Shown: piece after piece, positions 44,511 to 54,165 of the stretch
Position numbering within the stretch: the first letter of the stretch is position 1
Layout: the number at the start of each line of letters is the position of its first letter
From: Rhodocyclus gracilis
Lineage (GTDB): Bacteria > Pseudomonadota > Gammaproteobacteria > Burkholderiales > Rhodocyclaceae
Assembly (NCBI RefSeq): GCF_009617575.1
Contig: NZ_WIXJ01000001.1
Coordinates: 1-64,000, forward strand
Direction of reading: 5' to 3'
DNA: 64,000 nt
Notes under the pieces: model-generated
Seen by the model: the letters and a program-made list of their open reading frames with translations, nothing else
Told to the model about the DNA's origin: nothing
Database searches by the model: none
Position numbers and translations under genes: made by a program

Positions 44511-45942
44511 ACGCCGACTCGTTCCGCTGGCGGCAATCGCGCCGACCCTGCTGCTCGGCGCCTGCGCCGTCGGCCCGCACTACGTCGCGCCGCCGTTGCC
44601 CGCATCCGCCGCGCAGCCCTTCATCAGCGCCGGCGCAACGGCGAGCGCCGCGCCGCTGCCCGAGCGCTGGTGGCGGCTGTACGACGACCCGGTGCTCGAC
44701 GCACTGGTGCAGCGCGCCTTCGCCGCCAATACCGATCTGCGCATCGCCACCGCCAACCTCGAACGCGAGCGCGCGGTGCTTGCCGCCGCCGCAGTCGCCC
44801 GCCTGCCGGCGACGCAGCTCAGCGCCGCGCGCACCGACGGCGACAACACGTCTTCAAGCGGCAACGGCAGCGTGCTGCCGCAGCGGCAATGGACGACGAG
44901 CGGCGGCCTCGCCGTCGCCTGGGAAGTCGACCTGGCGGGCCGCGTGCGACGCCTGGTCGACGCGGCGAACGCCGACGTCGAGGCGGTCGCGGCGGCACGC
45001 GACGGCGTTCGCGTCGCCGTCGCCGCCGACACCACGCGCCAGTACCTGGTCGTCTGCACGCTCGCCGAATCTGTGGCGGCGGCGCAGGAGTCGATTGCCG
45101 TCGCGCAACAGACGCTCGCGCTGAGCGAACAGCGTGAACGCGCCGGCGCCGCCGCGCGCCTCGAGGTCGAGCGCGCCGCCGTGATCCGGGCCAATGCCGC
45201 AGCGGCGCTGCCGCCGCTTGCAGCGCGCCGGCACAACGCACTGCTGGCGCTGGCGGCCTTGCTCGGCGGCACGCCGGCCGACATTCCGCCGGCCGCCGCG
45301 GCCTGCGCCAAGGCGCCGCCGCTGGCCGCGCCGATTCCGGCAGGCGATGGTGCTGATCTACTGCGCCGCCGACCGGACATCCGCCAGGCCGAACGCCGGC
45401 TGGCGGCGGACACCGCGCGCATCGGCGTCGCCACCGCCGACCTCTATCCGCGCATCTCGCTCGCCGGCGCCGGCAGCTATGCGCAGCGCGCCGGCCAGAG
45501 CAACGACAGCTGGAGCTTCGGCGTCGGCCCGCTGCTGTCGTGGAGCTTCCCCAACATCAGCGCCACGCGCGCGCGCATCGGCCAATCCGAGGCGCAGAGC
45601 CGGGCGTCGCTGGCGGCCTTCGACGGCAGCGTGGTGAACGCGCTGCGCGAGGCCGAGCAGGCGCTGTCCAGCCTCGACGCCGAACAGCAGCGCCAGAACC
45701 GGCTTGCCGAGGCCGAACGGCACGCACGTAGCGCCTACGCGCTGGCCGAGGCGCGCTATCGCGCCGGCAACGTCTCGCAACTCGAACTGCTCGACGCCAG
45801 CCGCGAGGAGATCGCTGCCCGCTCGACGCGACTGGAATCGGCGGTCGCGCTCAACGGCGCGCGCATCGACGTCTTCCGCGCGCTCGGCGGCGGCTGGGAA
45901 AGCGACAGCGCAGCCCCCTCAACTCATCCATCGACGCCCTGA
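44503..45942 (+). CDS. Outer membrane efflux lipoprotein, system 2
   Basis: A 479-residue OprM-type channel. The lipobox is LLGACAVG. RRRPDIRQAERRLAADTARI and ALAEARYRAGNVSQLELLDA are standard OEP repeat landmarks. It completes the SoxR-controlled efflux system. Start at 44503 overlaps the pump gene by 8 bases and is set by the lipoprotein leader. Confidence 0.93.
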   Translation: MRERRLVPLAAIAPTLLLGACAVGPHYVAPPLPASAAQPFISAGATASAAPLPERWWRLYDDPVLDALVQRAFAANTDLRIATANLERERAVLAAAAVARLPATQLSAARTDGDNTSSSGNGSVLPQRQWTTSGGLAVAWEVDLAGRVRRLVDAANADVEAVAAARDGVRVAVAADTTRQYLVVCTLAESVAAAQESIAVAQQTLALSEQRERAGAAARLEVERAAVIRANAAAALPPLAARRHNALLALAALLGGTPADIPPAAAACAKAPPLAAPIPAGDGADLLRRRPDIRQAERRLAADTARIGVATADLYPRISLAGAGSYAQRAGQSNDSWSFGVGPLLSWSFPNISATRARIGQSEAQSRASLAAFDGSVVNALREAEQALSSLDAEQQRQNRLAEAERHARSAYALAEARYRAGNVSQLELLDASREEIAARSTRLESAVALNGARIDVFRALGGGWESDSAAPSTHPSTP

Positions 45943-45951
45943 AAGACCGCC

Positions 45952-46545
45952 ATGCCGAACGCTGTTTCCCGTTTGCTCAATTTCCTCCGGACCACCCTGC
46001 TGCGCCCGTCGGTGCGCTATTCGCTGCTGGCACTGCTTGGCACCGGTTTCATCACCGGTATCGCCTTCATCGGCGGTACGCACTACACCTTCGAGGCGAC
46101 CAGTTCACCCGGATTCTGCGCCGATGCCTGCCATGAAATGGCGACGGTGGCTGCGGAATACCGGCAAAGCGCGCACTACAACAACCGCAGCGGCGTCCGC
46201 GCCGACTGCGCCGACTGCCATATTCCCAAGCCGCTCGGACCGAAAGTGGAAAAGAAGCTCCTCTCGGCCAAGGAGCTGTGGGGCAAGATCACTGGCACCA
46301 TCAACACACCCGAGAAATTCGCCGCCAAGCGCCTCGAACTCGCGCAGCACGAATGGGCGCGCATGAAGGCGACCGACTCGCGCGAGTGCCGCAGCTGCCA
46401 TCAGGTGCAGGGCATGTCGGCCGACAAGCAGACGCCGCGCGCCAGTGCCATGCACGCGATGATCGGTCAGGACGGTCAGAGCTGCATCGACTGCCACAAG
46501 GGAATCGCCCACCAGCTGCCCGAGAACATTCCCGACGGTGAATGA
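45952..46545 (+). CDS. NapC/NirT-family tetrahaem cytochrome c with one CX3CH site
   Basis: A 197-residue membrane-anchored quinol dehydrogenase of the NapC/NirT family. One membrane helix (about residues 22-45) precedes the periplasmic haem domain. Three haem sites are CXXCH (CADCH, CRSCH, CIDCH), but the first is CADACH, a CX3CH motif. It should pass electrons from quinol to a periplasmic partner, perhaps the dihaem protein encoded 51 bases downstream. No catalytic reductase gene is nearby, so the final acceptor is unknown. Confidence 0.88.
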   Translation: MPNAVSRLLNFLRTTLLRPSVRYSLLALLGTGFITGIAFIGGTHYTFEATSSPGFCADACHEMATVAAEYRQSAHYNNRSGVRADCADCHIPKPLGPKVEKKLLSAKELWGKITGTINTPEKFAAKRLELAQHEWARMKATDSRECRSCHQVQGMSADKQTPRASAMHAMIGQDGQSCIDCHKGIAHQLPENIPDGE

Positions 46546-46596
46546 GGCCCACGCCGCTCACCGCCACCCCTTGCCAATCTCGTGAAAGGAAGCCTC

Positions 46597-47394
46597 ATGC
46601 AGCCATCGACCCGCCTCGCCCGCGTTCTTCCGCTCGTTCTCCCGCTCGCGCTCGCCTGCGGCGCCGCGTTTGCCGCGCCCGACTGGAGCAAGATTCCGGC
46701 GCGCGAGATCACGGTGTTCCACGCCGGCGCAACCTCGTTCGAGTGGATCGGCAGCGAGCACCCCGGCGCCAGCATCGTCAAGGCCGGGCAGCCGTGCATC
46801 ATCTGCCACGAAACGAAGAAGGGACTCGACTACACGGCCAAGAAGCTGGCGGCGCGCGAACCCGACGCGCAGGCGATGCCGAAGACGGTGAGCTTCCCGG
46901 TGAGCGTGCAGGCCGCCGTCGAGCAGGGTACGCTCAATGTGCGTCTGTCCTTCATTCCGCCGGCCGACGCCAAGGCCGGCAACGACGCCGCCAACGAACT
47001 CAAGGCGGCGATCATGCTGCTCGACGACAAGGTGCCGCAGGCCAACCTGGCCGGCTGCTGGACGAGCTGCCACAAGGACATGCGCGGCATGCCCGGCGGC
47101 GACGCCAAGAAGGGCAAGTACGTCAGCGCCGGCAGCTTCGAACTGCTGCAGTGGAAGAGTGGCAAGACGCTGGCGGCGCTGCCGGCCGGGGTCAAGGTCG
47201 ACAGCGGCAAGGACGGCGCCAGGACCACCGTCACCTTCACGCGCAAGCTCGGCGGCGCTGTCGTCGAGGGACGCAGCGTTCCTTTCGGCATCGCCATCCA
47301 CGCCAATCGGGCGGCCGGCCGCATGCACTATGTCTCGCTCGGCTACCGGCTGGGCATCGGCGCCGCCGGTGAAGTGCAGGCGGTAAAACAGTAG
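46597..47394 (+). CDS. Periplasmic dihaem cytochrome with ethylbenzene-dehydrogenase-like haem domain
   Basis: A 265-residue exported protein (signal peptide to AAFAAP, about residue 30). It has CIICH, a normal CXXCH site, and CWTSCH, a CX3CH site. The beta-rich C-terminal half with VEGRSVPFGIAIHANRAAGR resembles the EB_dh/cytochrome c-552 haem-binding family seen in DMSO-reductase-type gamma subunits. It probably accepts electrons from the NapC-like protein upstream. Start at 46597 follows AAAGGA. A strong hairpin lies after the gene. Confidence 0.78.
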   Translation: MQPSTRLARVLPLVLPLALACGAAFAAPDWSKIPAREITVFHAGATSFEWIGSEHPGASIVKAGQPCIICHETKKGLDYTAKKLAAREPDAQAMPKTVSFPVSVQAAVEQGTLNVRLSFIPPADAKAGNDAANELKAAIMLLDDKVPQANLAGCWTSCHKDMRGMPGGDAKKGKYVSAGSFELLQWKSGKTLAALPAGVKVDSGKDGARTTVTFTRKLGGAVVEGRSVPFGIAIHANRAAGRMHYVSLGYRLGIGAAGEVQAVKQ

Positions 47395-47410
47395 GCGGAC
47401 TCAGGCCACG

Positions 47411-47455
47411 AAAAAACAGCGGGCCAACGGGTTAGTCTCCCCCGTTGGCCCGCTG
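47411..47455 (-). terminator. Strong terminator, minus-strand direction
   Basis: A 15-bp perfect stem (CAGCGGGCCAACGGG with its complement) is followed, on the minus strand, by six T. It ends the map transcript. On the plus strand the same hairpin follows the cytochrome gene but lacks a T-run, so it is weaker there. Confidence 0.88.
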
Positions 47456-47506
47456 TGGCATCACCGAAGCTCAGCGCAGCGCGAACAAAGCTGCCAAAGA
47501 CAGCCG

Positions 47507-48319
47507 CTAGGCCGTCGCCCCTGCGGAAACAATCGGCGGGTAATCGCCGTAGCCATCGGGCCAGGGCGTGAGGATCTCCGAGCCGGTGTCGGTAACGACC
47601 ACCATGTGCTCCCACTGCGCGGAAAGCGAACGGTCCTTGGTGATCACCGTCCAGCCGTCGGGCAAGGTGGCGATGGCCGCTTTGCCGGCGTTGATCATCG
47701 GCTCGATGGTAAAGATCATACCCGGCTGTAGCGTCAGACCGGCGCCCGGACTGCCGTAGTGGCAGACCTGCGGATCGTCGTGATAGGTCTGCCCGATGCC
47801 GTGACCGCAATACTCCCGCACGACGCTGAATCCCGCCTTGTGCGCAACGGTCTGGATGGCGTGACCGACATCGCCGAGCGTTGCCCCCGGCCGCACCTGC
47901 CGGATGCCCGCCAGCATGGCCTCGTAGGTCGTGCGCACGAGACGTCTGGCAAGAATGCTCGGCTCGCCGACGAAATACATGCGGCTGGTGTCGCCGAACC
48001 AGCCGTCCTTGATGATGGCGACGTCGATATTGACGATGTCGCCATTTTTCAGTTTCTTGTCCGACGGAATACCGTGGCAGATGACGTGGTTGACCGAGGT
48101 GCACACCGTCTTCGGGTAGCCGTGATAACCGATGTTGGCAGGGATCGCGCCTTGCACGTTAACGATGTAGTCATGGCACAGGCGGTCGAGCTCGTCCGTC
48201 GTCACGCCCGGTTTGACGTGTTCGGCGATCATGTGCAGGACATCTGCGGCCAGTTGGCCGGCGCGACGCGCCATGGCGATCTCGGCGGCGGAACGCAGGG
48301 GAACGTTAACGGCTGCCAT
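47507..48319 (-). CDS. map: Methionine aminopeptidase, type I
   Basis: A 270-residue MetAP-I that removes the initiator Met. Metal ligands are in VNIDVAIIKDGWFGDTSRMY (two Asp), EYCGHGIG (His), FTIEPMI (Glu) and QWEHMVVVT (Glu). The ATG at 48319 overlaps the TGA of the ParD-like gene as TGATG, so the two are translationally coupled. It is not next to rpsB, where the housekeeping map gene is usually found, so this may be a second copy. Confidence 0.95.
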   Translation of the reverse strand: MAAVNVPLRSAAEIAMARRAGQLAADVLHMIAEHVKPGVTTDELDRLCHDYIVNVQGAIPANIGYHGYPKTVCTSVNHVICHGIPSDKKLKNGDIVNIDVAIIKDGWFGDTSRMYFVGEPSILARRLVRTTYEAMLAGIRQVRPGATLGDVGHAIQTVAHKAGFSVVREYCGHGIGQTYHDDPQVCHYGSPGAGLTLQPGMIFTIEPMINAGKAAIATLPDGWTVITKDRSLSAQWEHMVVVTDTGSEILTPWPDGYGDYPPIVSAGATA

Positions 48320-48564
48320 CACGCAGCCCTCGCCGGTAGCGGCGTCGCGAGGACGGGCGCTAGCGCAGCAGACTCGGCAAAGGCTGCGGGACCGGCCTGA
48401 ATGAGCAACTGGCAGATCTCGCCATAACGCAGGCCCGGATTCAACTCGGAGAGCATCCCGACACGCAGCCAGTGCTCGGCCTGCGCGTTGATCGAGCGGC
48501 TCAGGGCGCCGCTCGCCAGACGCAGGTTTTCATGCATCTGCTCGGATATTTTGACGATTCCCAA
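48319..48564 (-). CDS. ParD-like antitoxin-family protein
   Basis: An 81-residue protein of the ParD_like family: GIVKISEQMHENLRLASGAL then SRSINAQAEHWLRVGMLSEL and NPGLRYGEI. The ribbon-helix-helix N-terminus should bind DNA. The TTG start at 48564 is chosen because family members begin exactly there and AGGTG lies just upstream. It overlaps map by 1 base. An inverted repeat right before it may be its own operator. The partner position usually taken by a toxin is held here by a methionine aminopeptidase. Confidence 0.82.
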   Translation of the reverse strand: MGIVKISEQMHENLRLASGALSRSINAQAEHWLRVGMLSELNPGLRYGEICQLLIQAGPAAFAESAALAPVLATPLPARAA

Positions 48565-48574
48565 GGTTTCACCT

Positions 48575-48602
48575 GTATATGTAACGTAGTCGTTCCGTAT
48601 AC
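48575..48602. promoter_or_regulatory. Inverted repeat upstream of the ParD-like gene
   Basis: GTATATGTAACG and CGTTCCGTATAC form a 12-bp inverted repeat with 10 matched pairs and the spacer TAGT, 11 bases before the TTG start. It is a good candidate for an autoregulatory operator. Confidence 0.6.
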
Positions 48603-48690
48603 TAGCGAAGGAGAGGCCGTCGACCCAAATATTTCGTCTCGCCGCCATGACACGCGAAGTGGCGAGGCCCGCCAACGAGTCCGGCGCCGG

Positions 48691-49941
48691 CTAGCCTTCC
48701 GATAGCGGCCTTGGCTCGGCCGGCAGCAGCAGATTCAGCGCCACGGCGAGTACGCCGCACAGGCTGATGCCCTGCAACGAAAAGCTGCCGATATGCACGC
48801 CCAGACCGCCAATGCCCGTCACCAGCGTCACCGAGACGATGCAGAGATTACGGGCGCTGGAGAGATTGACGCGGGCATCCATCAGCGTTTTCAGACCGAT
48901 GCCGGCAATCGAGCCAAAGAGCAACACCATGATGCCGCCCATGACCGGCATCGGGATCGTCTGCAACAGCGCGCCGAACTTGCCGACGAAGGCCATCAGG
49001 ATGGCGAAGCCGGCGGCCCAGGTCATCACCACCGGGTTGTAGTTCTTCGTCAGCATGACGGCACCGGTGACTTCGCCGTAGGTCGTCACCGGCGGGCCGC
49101 CAAACATTCCGACGATGTTCACCGCCAGGCCGTCACCCAGCAGCGTGCGATGCAAGCCTGGATCCTTGGTGTAATCCTTGCCGCTGACCGAGCCGATGGC
49201 GAGGACGCCGCCGACGTGTTCGACAATGGGCGCAATGGCCACGGGAATCATGAACAGGATCGCCGCGACGTTGAATTCTGGCGTCCCCAGGCTCGGTGCC
49301 GCGATCCACGGCGCGTTGATCACTTTGTTGAAATCGACGATGCCGAGCATCAGCGAAACCGCGTAACCGACGGCCACGCCAACCAGAATCGGCACCAGCT
49401 TCAGCAAGCCCTTGGCGCGAATTGCCGTGAGCATCGTCGCCAGCAGCGACAGCGCGGCGACGGCGATGGCCGTCTCGTACGGCACCACCTGCTGATCGCC
49501 CGCCTTGCCGCTCGCCATGCTGACCGCCACCTGCGCCAGTCCAAGGCCGATCACCATCACTACCGGCCCGATCACGACGGGCGGCAGCAGATGGTGAATG
49601 AGCCCGACGCCGCGCCATTTGACGAGCGCCGCCGCAACGTAATAGAAAAAACTGGCTGACGCGAGCGCCCCCAGCGTCGCCGGCATCCCCCACGTCTGCA
49701 CCGAGTAAATGATCGGCGCTATGAACGCAAAGCTGGAGCCGAGGTAGATCGGCACCTGTCGTTTGGTGACAAGCTGAAAGATCAGCGTGCCAACACCCGC
49801 GCCGAGCAGCGCCAGACTCGGATTGAGCCCGGTGAGCAAAGGCACCAGCACCGTCGCGCCAAAGGCGACGAAGAGAATCTGCGCGCCCGAAAGCGCGGTT
49901 CGCCAGACGGGATCGGGCGCAGCGCTCATGCCTGCGCTCAT
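48691..49941 (-). CDS. uraA: Uracil/xanthine permease (UraA type)
   Basis: A 416-residue nucleobase:proton symporter (NCS2) with 12-14 membrane segments. It has [32 protein letters not shown] and the family signature around [15 protein letters not shown], then [16 protein letters not shown]. It imports uracil for the phosphoribosyltransferase encoded just upstream. It overlaps upp by 4 bases. Confidence 0.95.
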   Translation of the reverse strand: MSAGMSAAPDPVWRTALSGAQILFVAFGATVLVPLLTGLNPSLALLGAGVGTLIFQLVTKRQVPIYLGSSFAFIAPIIYSVQTWGMPATLGALASASFFYYVAAALVKWRGVGLIHHLLPPVVIGPVVMVIGLGLAQVAVSMASGKAGDQQVVPYETAIAVAALSLLATMLTAIRAKGLLKLVPILVGVAVGYAVSLMLGIVDFNKVINAPWIAAPSLGTPEFNVAAILFMIPVAIAPIVEHVGGVLAIGSVSGKDYTKDPGLHRTLLGDGLAVNIVGMFGGPPVTTYGEVTGAVMLTKNYNPVVMTWAAGFAILMAFVGKFGALLQTIPMPVMGGIMVLLFGSIAGIGLKTLMDARVNLSSARNLCIVSVTLVTGIGGLGVHIGSFSLQGISLCGVLAVALNLLLPAEPRPLSEG

Positions 49942-50570
49942 GCCTCTTTCGTTCCGAAAATCTTGTCGCCGGCGTCGCCCAGGCCCGGAATGATGTAGCC
50001 CTGCTCATTGAGGTGGCTGTCGATGGCCGCCGTGTAGATCTGCACCTCCGGGTGCGCTGCGTCGAGTGCCTTGATGCCTTCCGGCGCTGCTACCAGCACC
50101 AGCGCCTTGATCTGCTGACAGCCGTAACGCTTCAACATGTCGATGGTGGCGATCAACGAACCGCCGGTCGCCAGCATCGGATCGATGATGATCGCCAGAC
50201 GCTCGTTCAACTGACCGACGAAGCGCTCGAAATACGGCTCCGGCACCAGCGTTTCGTGGTTACGGGCGATGCCGACGACGCTGACGCGAGCGCTGGGGAT
50301 CAGATCGAGAACGCCATCGAGCATGCCGATACCGGCGCGCAAAATCGGCACAACCGTGACTTTTTTGCCCTTGATCTGCTCGATTTCGACCTCACCGCAC
50401 CAACCCTTGATCCGACAGGACTCCAGCTCGAAATCGCGGCAGGCTTCGTAACTCAGCAGTCGGGAAAGCTCGGCCGTCAGCTCGCGGAATTTCTTGGTGC
50501 TGATCTCGCCCTCTCGCATCAGGCCAATTTTGTGTTTGATCAACGGGTGGCGAACTTCGATCACCGGCAT
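49938..50570 (-). CDS. upp: Uracil phosphoribosyltransferase
   Basis: A 210-residue enzyme converting uracil and PRPP to [23 protein letters not shown] and the PRPP loop [11 protein letters not shown] are diagnostic, and [14 protein letters not shown] is the uracil-binding end. An extra [18 protein letters not shown]-type segment is present near residue 55. It is the first gene of upp-uraA, preceded by AGGAAG. Confidence 0.96.
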   Translation of the reverse strand: MPVIEVRHPLIKHKIGLMREGEISTKKFRELTAELSRLLSYEACRDFELESCRIKGWCGEVEIEQIKGKKVTVVPILRAGIGMLDGVLDLIPSARVSVVGIARNHETLVPEPYFERFVGQLNERLAIIIDPMLATGGSLIATIDMLKRYGCQQIKALVLVAAPEGIKALDAAHPEVQIYTAAIDSHLNEQGYIIPGLGDAGDKIFGTKEA

Positions 50571-50903
50571 GAGCTTCCTCGCGTGAGTTTTTTATCAAAG
50601 GCAGAAGGTTAATCGATTCGTCCGCACAACGCACTGCGATAAACCCTTTTTATTGCCCACTCCGACACCGTCAATGACGAGGGAATGACAGGGTTTCCGC
50701 CGCCGCAGGCCACGGCACCGACGCCGGCCGGGAATCCCCGGCAGCGCATCAGTATCCGGCCTATCGTGCGCAGCGATGAAGGCCGCGACAAAATTCGGAG
50801 AATCATTAATGGAGGAGTATTGCTAAAGGTAGCCACTCGCCGAGCACGCGCGAAATAAACCGCTCGCCCAAGCACTGCGACACGAACGCGGAACGTGGAC
50901 GAC
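50571..50903. other. Gene-free stretch between upp and the tRNA gene
   Basis: No supported coding region on either strand. The part near 50571-50640 should contain the upp promoter on the minus strand (AGGAAG ribosome site is visible, -10/-35 unclear). The rest shows nothing recognisable. Confidence 0.6.
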
Positions 50904-50928
50904 AAAAAACCCGCTCTCGGGCGGGTTT
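50904..50928 (-). terminator. Terminator of the tRNA-Val transcript
   Basis: AAACCCGC/GCGGGTTT stem with loop TCTCGG, followed on the minus strand by a T-run continuing from the stem. Confidence 0.85.
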
Positions 50929-50979
50929 CAGGCGCTGCCGGACAGCTTCGATAAGCCGGGGGCAGGTAAATCAGGAAAT

Positions 50980-51054
50980 TGGTGGGCGGTACTGGGATCG
51001 AACCAGTGGCTTCCACCGTGTGAAGGTGGCACTCTACCGCTGAGTTAACCGCCC
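50980..51054 (-). tRNA. tRNA-Val (anticodon CAC)
   Basis: The minus strand folds into a full cloverleaf: acceptor GGGCGGT with complement, D-arm with CTCAGCGGTAGAG, anticodon stem CCACC/GGTGG around loop TTCACAC (anticodon CAC, reads GTG Val), and T-arm with GGTTCGATCC. The 3' CCA is encoded (TGG at 50980-50982 on the plus strand). Length 75 nt with CCA. Confidence 0.97.
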
Positions 51055-51072
51055 GATAGAGAAGAGGCGCGC

Positions 51073-51101
51073 ATTTAACCATAGCTCGCGGCGGCGGTCA
51101 A
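51073..51101 (-). promoter_or_regulatory. Promoter of tRNA-Val
   Basis: On the minus strand TTGACC (51101-51096) and TTAAAT (51078-51073) are separated by exactly 17 bp, ending about 19 bases before the tRNA. Confidence 0.7.
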
Positions 51102-51217
51102 TTTGCGCGCGCCACTTTGTGAACATTCGCCTCCTTCCGCCCTCCCAAGCTCCCGGAGCGCCACCCGCCACGCCGCCAAAGCAGCACCTGCAACGCAGAC
51201 GAGCGGCAGCGGACGCG

Positions 51218-51223
51218 TATAAT
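51218..51223 (+). promoter_or_regulatory. Likely -10 element of prfB
   Basis: A perfect TATAAT 33 bases before the prfB start. The -35 region is weak (GCAGAC-like). Confidence 0.5.
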
Positions 51224-51256
51224 CACGCCTTTATTTTCAGCGGAACGCACACGATC

Positions 51257-52361
51257 ATGGAAGCCGAACAGCTCAACGCCCTCGCCAGCCGCTTTGCGGA
51301 TCTCGCCCAGCGGGCGAACGAACTGCGGAGGTATCTTTGACTACGATCAAAAGCACGAGCAACTGATCACCGTCAGCCGCGAACTCGAAGACCCCAAGGT
51401 CTGGGACTCGCCCGAGCGCGCCCAGGAACTCGGCCGTGACAAGAAAGCGCTGGAAGGCGTCGTTCTGACGCTTGACCGCGTCGCCGTTGGCCTCACCGAT
51501 GCGCGCGATCTCTTCGAGATGGCCCGCGAAGAAGGCGACGACGACACGTTGCTGGCTGTCGGCGTCGACATCGACGGCATCGAAAAGGATGTTGCCGGCC
51601 TCGAATTCCGCCGCATGTTCAACAACCCGGCCGATCCGCTCAACTGCTTCCTCGACGTTCAGGCCGGTGCCGGCGGCACCGAAGCGCAGGACTGGGCCTC
51701 GATGCTGCTGCGCATGTACGTGAAGTACGGCGAGCGCAAGGGCTTTGCGGTCGAAGTGCTCGAAGAGTCCGAGGGCGAAGTGGCCGGCATCAAGACGGCG
51801 ACGATCAAGCTCTCCGGCGAATACGCCTACGGCCTCTTGCGCTCGGAATCCGGCATCCACCGACTGGTGCGCAAATCGCCGTTTGACTCGAATGCGCGCC
51901 GTCACACCAGCTTTTGCTCGATCTTCGCCTACCCGGAAATCGACGACTCCTTCGAGATCGACATCAACCCGGCCGATCTGCGCATCGACACCTATCGCGC
52001 CTCCGGCGCGGGCGGACAGCACATCAACAAGACCGACTCGGCGGTGCGGATCACACACATTCCGTCGGGCATTGTCGTGCAGTGCCAGAACGACCGCTCG
52101 CAGCACCGCAACCGCGCCGAGGCCATGGCCATGCTCAAATCGCGCATGTACGAAGCCGAACTGCGCAAACGCCAGGCCGAGCAGCAAAAGCTCGAAGATG
52201 CCAAGACCGATATCGGCTGGGGGCACCAGATCCGCTCTTACGTCCTCGACCAGTCGCGCATCAAGGACTTGCGTACCAATGTCGAAATCGGCAACACGCA
52301 GGGCGTTCTCGACGGCGACCTCGACGTCTTCATCGAAGCGAGCCTGAAACAAGGCGTCTGA
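51257..52361 (+). CDS. prfB: Peptide chain release factor 2, with programmed +1 frameshift
   Basis: RF2 recognises UGA and UAA stop codons. The gene is in two frames: 51257-51337, then 51339-52361 after skipping one base at CTT-TGA-C (51335-51341). An internal GGAGG at 51327-51331 is three bases before CTT, the standard stimulator. This in-frame UGA is the autoregulatory sensor of RF2 level. The SPF stop-codon motif ([11 protein letters not shown]) and [14 protein letters not shown] with the GGQ tip are present. It precedes lysS, the usual neighbour. Confidence 0.97.
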
Positions 52362-52480
52362 TCGCCACGCCGGACACCGCCACGTGTCCGGTCATTCTGG
52401 CGCCTTTCGCCGACTTCCTTGCCCGCCACCGCCCTGCTCACCCTGACCCTCCGCGACCTGCCACCCGACCTGACCTAGCC

Positions 52481-54007
52481 ATGACCGACCACACCCCCGC
52501 GACACCCGCTTCCGCCTCGCCCGCCGCTGCCAGCGACGAGAACCACATCATCGCCGAGCGCCGCGCCAAACTTGCCGAATGGCGCGCCCAAAGCACCGCC
52601 TACCCGAACGACTTCCGCCGCGAAGACACGGCCGGCGCCATCCACGCCGCCTGGAGCGACACCAGCGGTGAAGCGCTCGAAGCGACGCCGGTCGCCGTCA
52701 AGATCGCCGGTCGCATGATGTTGAAGCGCGTCATGGGCAAGGCTGCCTTCGCCAGCCTGCAGGACGTTTCCGGCCGCATTCAGATTTACGTCGCCGCTGA
52801 CCGCGTCGGCGCCGAGACGCTCGCCGACTTCAAGCGCTGGGACATCGGCGACATCGTCGGCGCGGTTGGCGTGCTCTTCCGCACGCGCACGGGCGAACTG
52901 ACGGTGCAATGTTCCGAACTGCGTCTGCTCTCCAAGTCGCTGCGCCCGCTGCCGGAGAAATTCCACGGGCTCACCGATCAGGAGCAGAAGTACCGCGCGC
53001 GCTACCTCGACCTCATCACCAACGACGAGTCGCGCGCCACCTTCATCGCCCGCAGCAGGCTCGTGCAGTCGATCCGCAACTTCATGAGCAAGAACGACTT
53101 TCTCGAAGTCGAGACGCCAATGATGCACCCGATCCCCGGCGGTGCAGCGGCGCGCCCGTTCAAGACGCACCACAACGCGCTCGATATCGACATGTTCCTG
53201 CGCATCGCGCCGGAGCTGTACCTCAAGCGACTGGTGGTCGGCGGCATGGAAAAGGTCTTCGAGCTTAACCGCAACTTCCGCAACGAAGGCGTCTCGCCGC
53301 GACACAACCCCGAATTCACGATGATGGAGTTCTACGAGGCCTACAGCGAGTACCACAAGCTGATGGACTTCGTCGAAACCCTCCTGCGCCACGCCGCCCG
53401 CGAAGCGCTCGGCACCGAGGTATTCGAATACCAGGGACGCACGCTCGATCTGTCGCAACCCTTCGCCCGCCTGACCATCGTCGAAGCCATCCGCCAGCAG
53501 CGCCCCGACATCACGCTCGAGCAACTGGCCGACATCGACTGGCTGCGCCAGCAACTCGCCGCCCGCAAGGTGGCGACACGCCCCGACATGGGACTGGGCG
53601 CGCTGCAACTGATGATGTTCGAAGAGGTCGCCGAAGCCGAACTGTGGTCGCCGACCTTCATCGTCGACTACCCCGCCGAAGTCAGCCCGCTGGCGCGCCG
53701 CAGCAACAGCAACCCGGAGATCACCGAGCGCTTCGAGCTTTTCATCGTCGGCCGCGAAATCGCCAACGGCTTCTCCGAACTGAACGACCCGGAAGATCAG
53801 GCCGCGCGTTTCCTCGAACAGGTCAAGGCCAAGGACGCCGGTGACGAAGAGGCAATGTACTACGACGCCGACTACATCCGCGCGCTCGAATACGGACTGC
53901 CGCCGACCGGCGGCTGCGGCATCGGTATCGACCGTCTGGTCATGCTGCTGACCGACAGCGCCAACATCCGCGACGTCATTCTCTTCCCGCAAATGCGGCC
54001 CGAGTAA
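52481..54007 (+). CDS. lysS: Lysyl-tRNA synthetase, class II
   Basis: A 508-residue class II LysRS. The N-terminal OB fold binds the anticodon ([20 protein letters not shown]); motif 1 is [15 protein letters not shown], motif 2 has [20 protein letters not shown] and motif 3 is [13 protein letters not shown]. It attaches lysine to tRNA-Lys. Start at 52481 gives the family length. It follows prfB by 119 bases and ends at a terminator. Confidence 0.97.
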   Translation: MTDHTPATPASASPAAASDENHIIAERRAKLAEWRAQSTAYPNDFRREDTAGAIHAAWSDTSGEALEATPVAVKIAGRMMLKRVMGKAAFASLQDVSGRIQIYVAADRVGAETLADFKRWDIGDIVGAVGVLFRTRTGELTVQCSELRLLSKSLRPLPEKFHGLTDQEQKYRARYLDLITNDESRATFIARSRLVQSIRNFMSKNDFLEVETPMMHPIPGGAAARPFKTHHNALDIDMFLRIAPELYLKRLVVGGMEKVFELNRNFRNEGVSPRHNPEFTMMEFYEAYSEYHKLMDFVETLLRHAAREALGTEVFEYQGRTLDLSQPFARLTIVEAIRQQRPDITLEQLADIDWLRQQLAARKVATRPDMGLGALQLMMFEEVAEAELWSPTFIVDYPAEVSPLARRSNSNPEITERFELFIVGREIANGFSELNDPEDQAARFLEQVKAKDAGDEEAMYYDADYIRALEYGLPPTGGCGIGIDRLVMLLTDSANIRDVILFPQMRPE

Positions 54008-54041
54008 GACGACGCAGGCGGGCGATTCCGCCATCCCCCCC

Positions 54042-54073
54042 GCCGCACGGTTCGCGCCGTGCGGCGCTGTTTT
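54042..54073 (+). terminator. Terminator after lysS
   Basis: GCCGCACGG/CCGTGCGGC stem with loop TTCGCG, followed by GCTGTTTT. Confidence 0.75.
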
Positions 54074-54165
54074 CCGGCATTGCTCGCCGTCGACGAATTG
54101 CCCACAGACGAGAAGCGGCAAAGATACCGTTCCACTGTCTCTTATGAGTTTTCGGTGAACTCCCC

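Noticed and set aside
50609-51082. A 157-codon minus-strand frame over the tRNA region
   Set aside because: It runs through the tRNA gene and its terminator, and shows no family resemblance.
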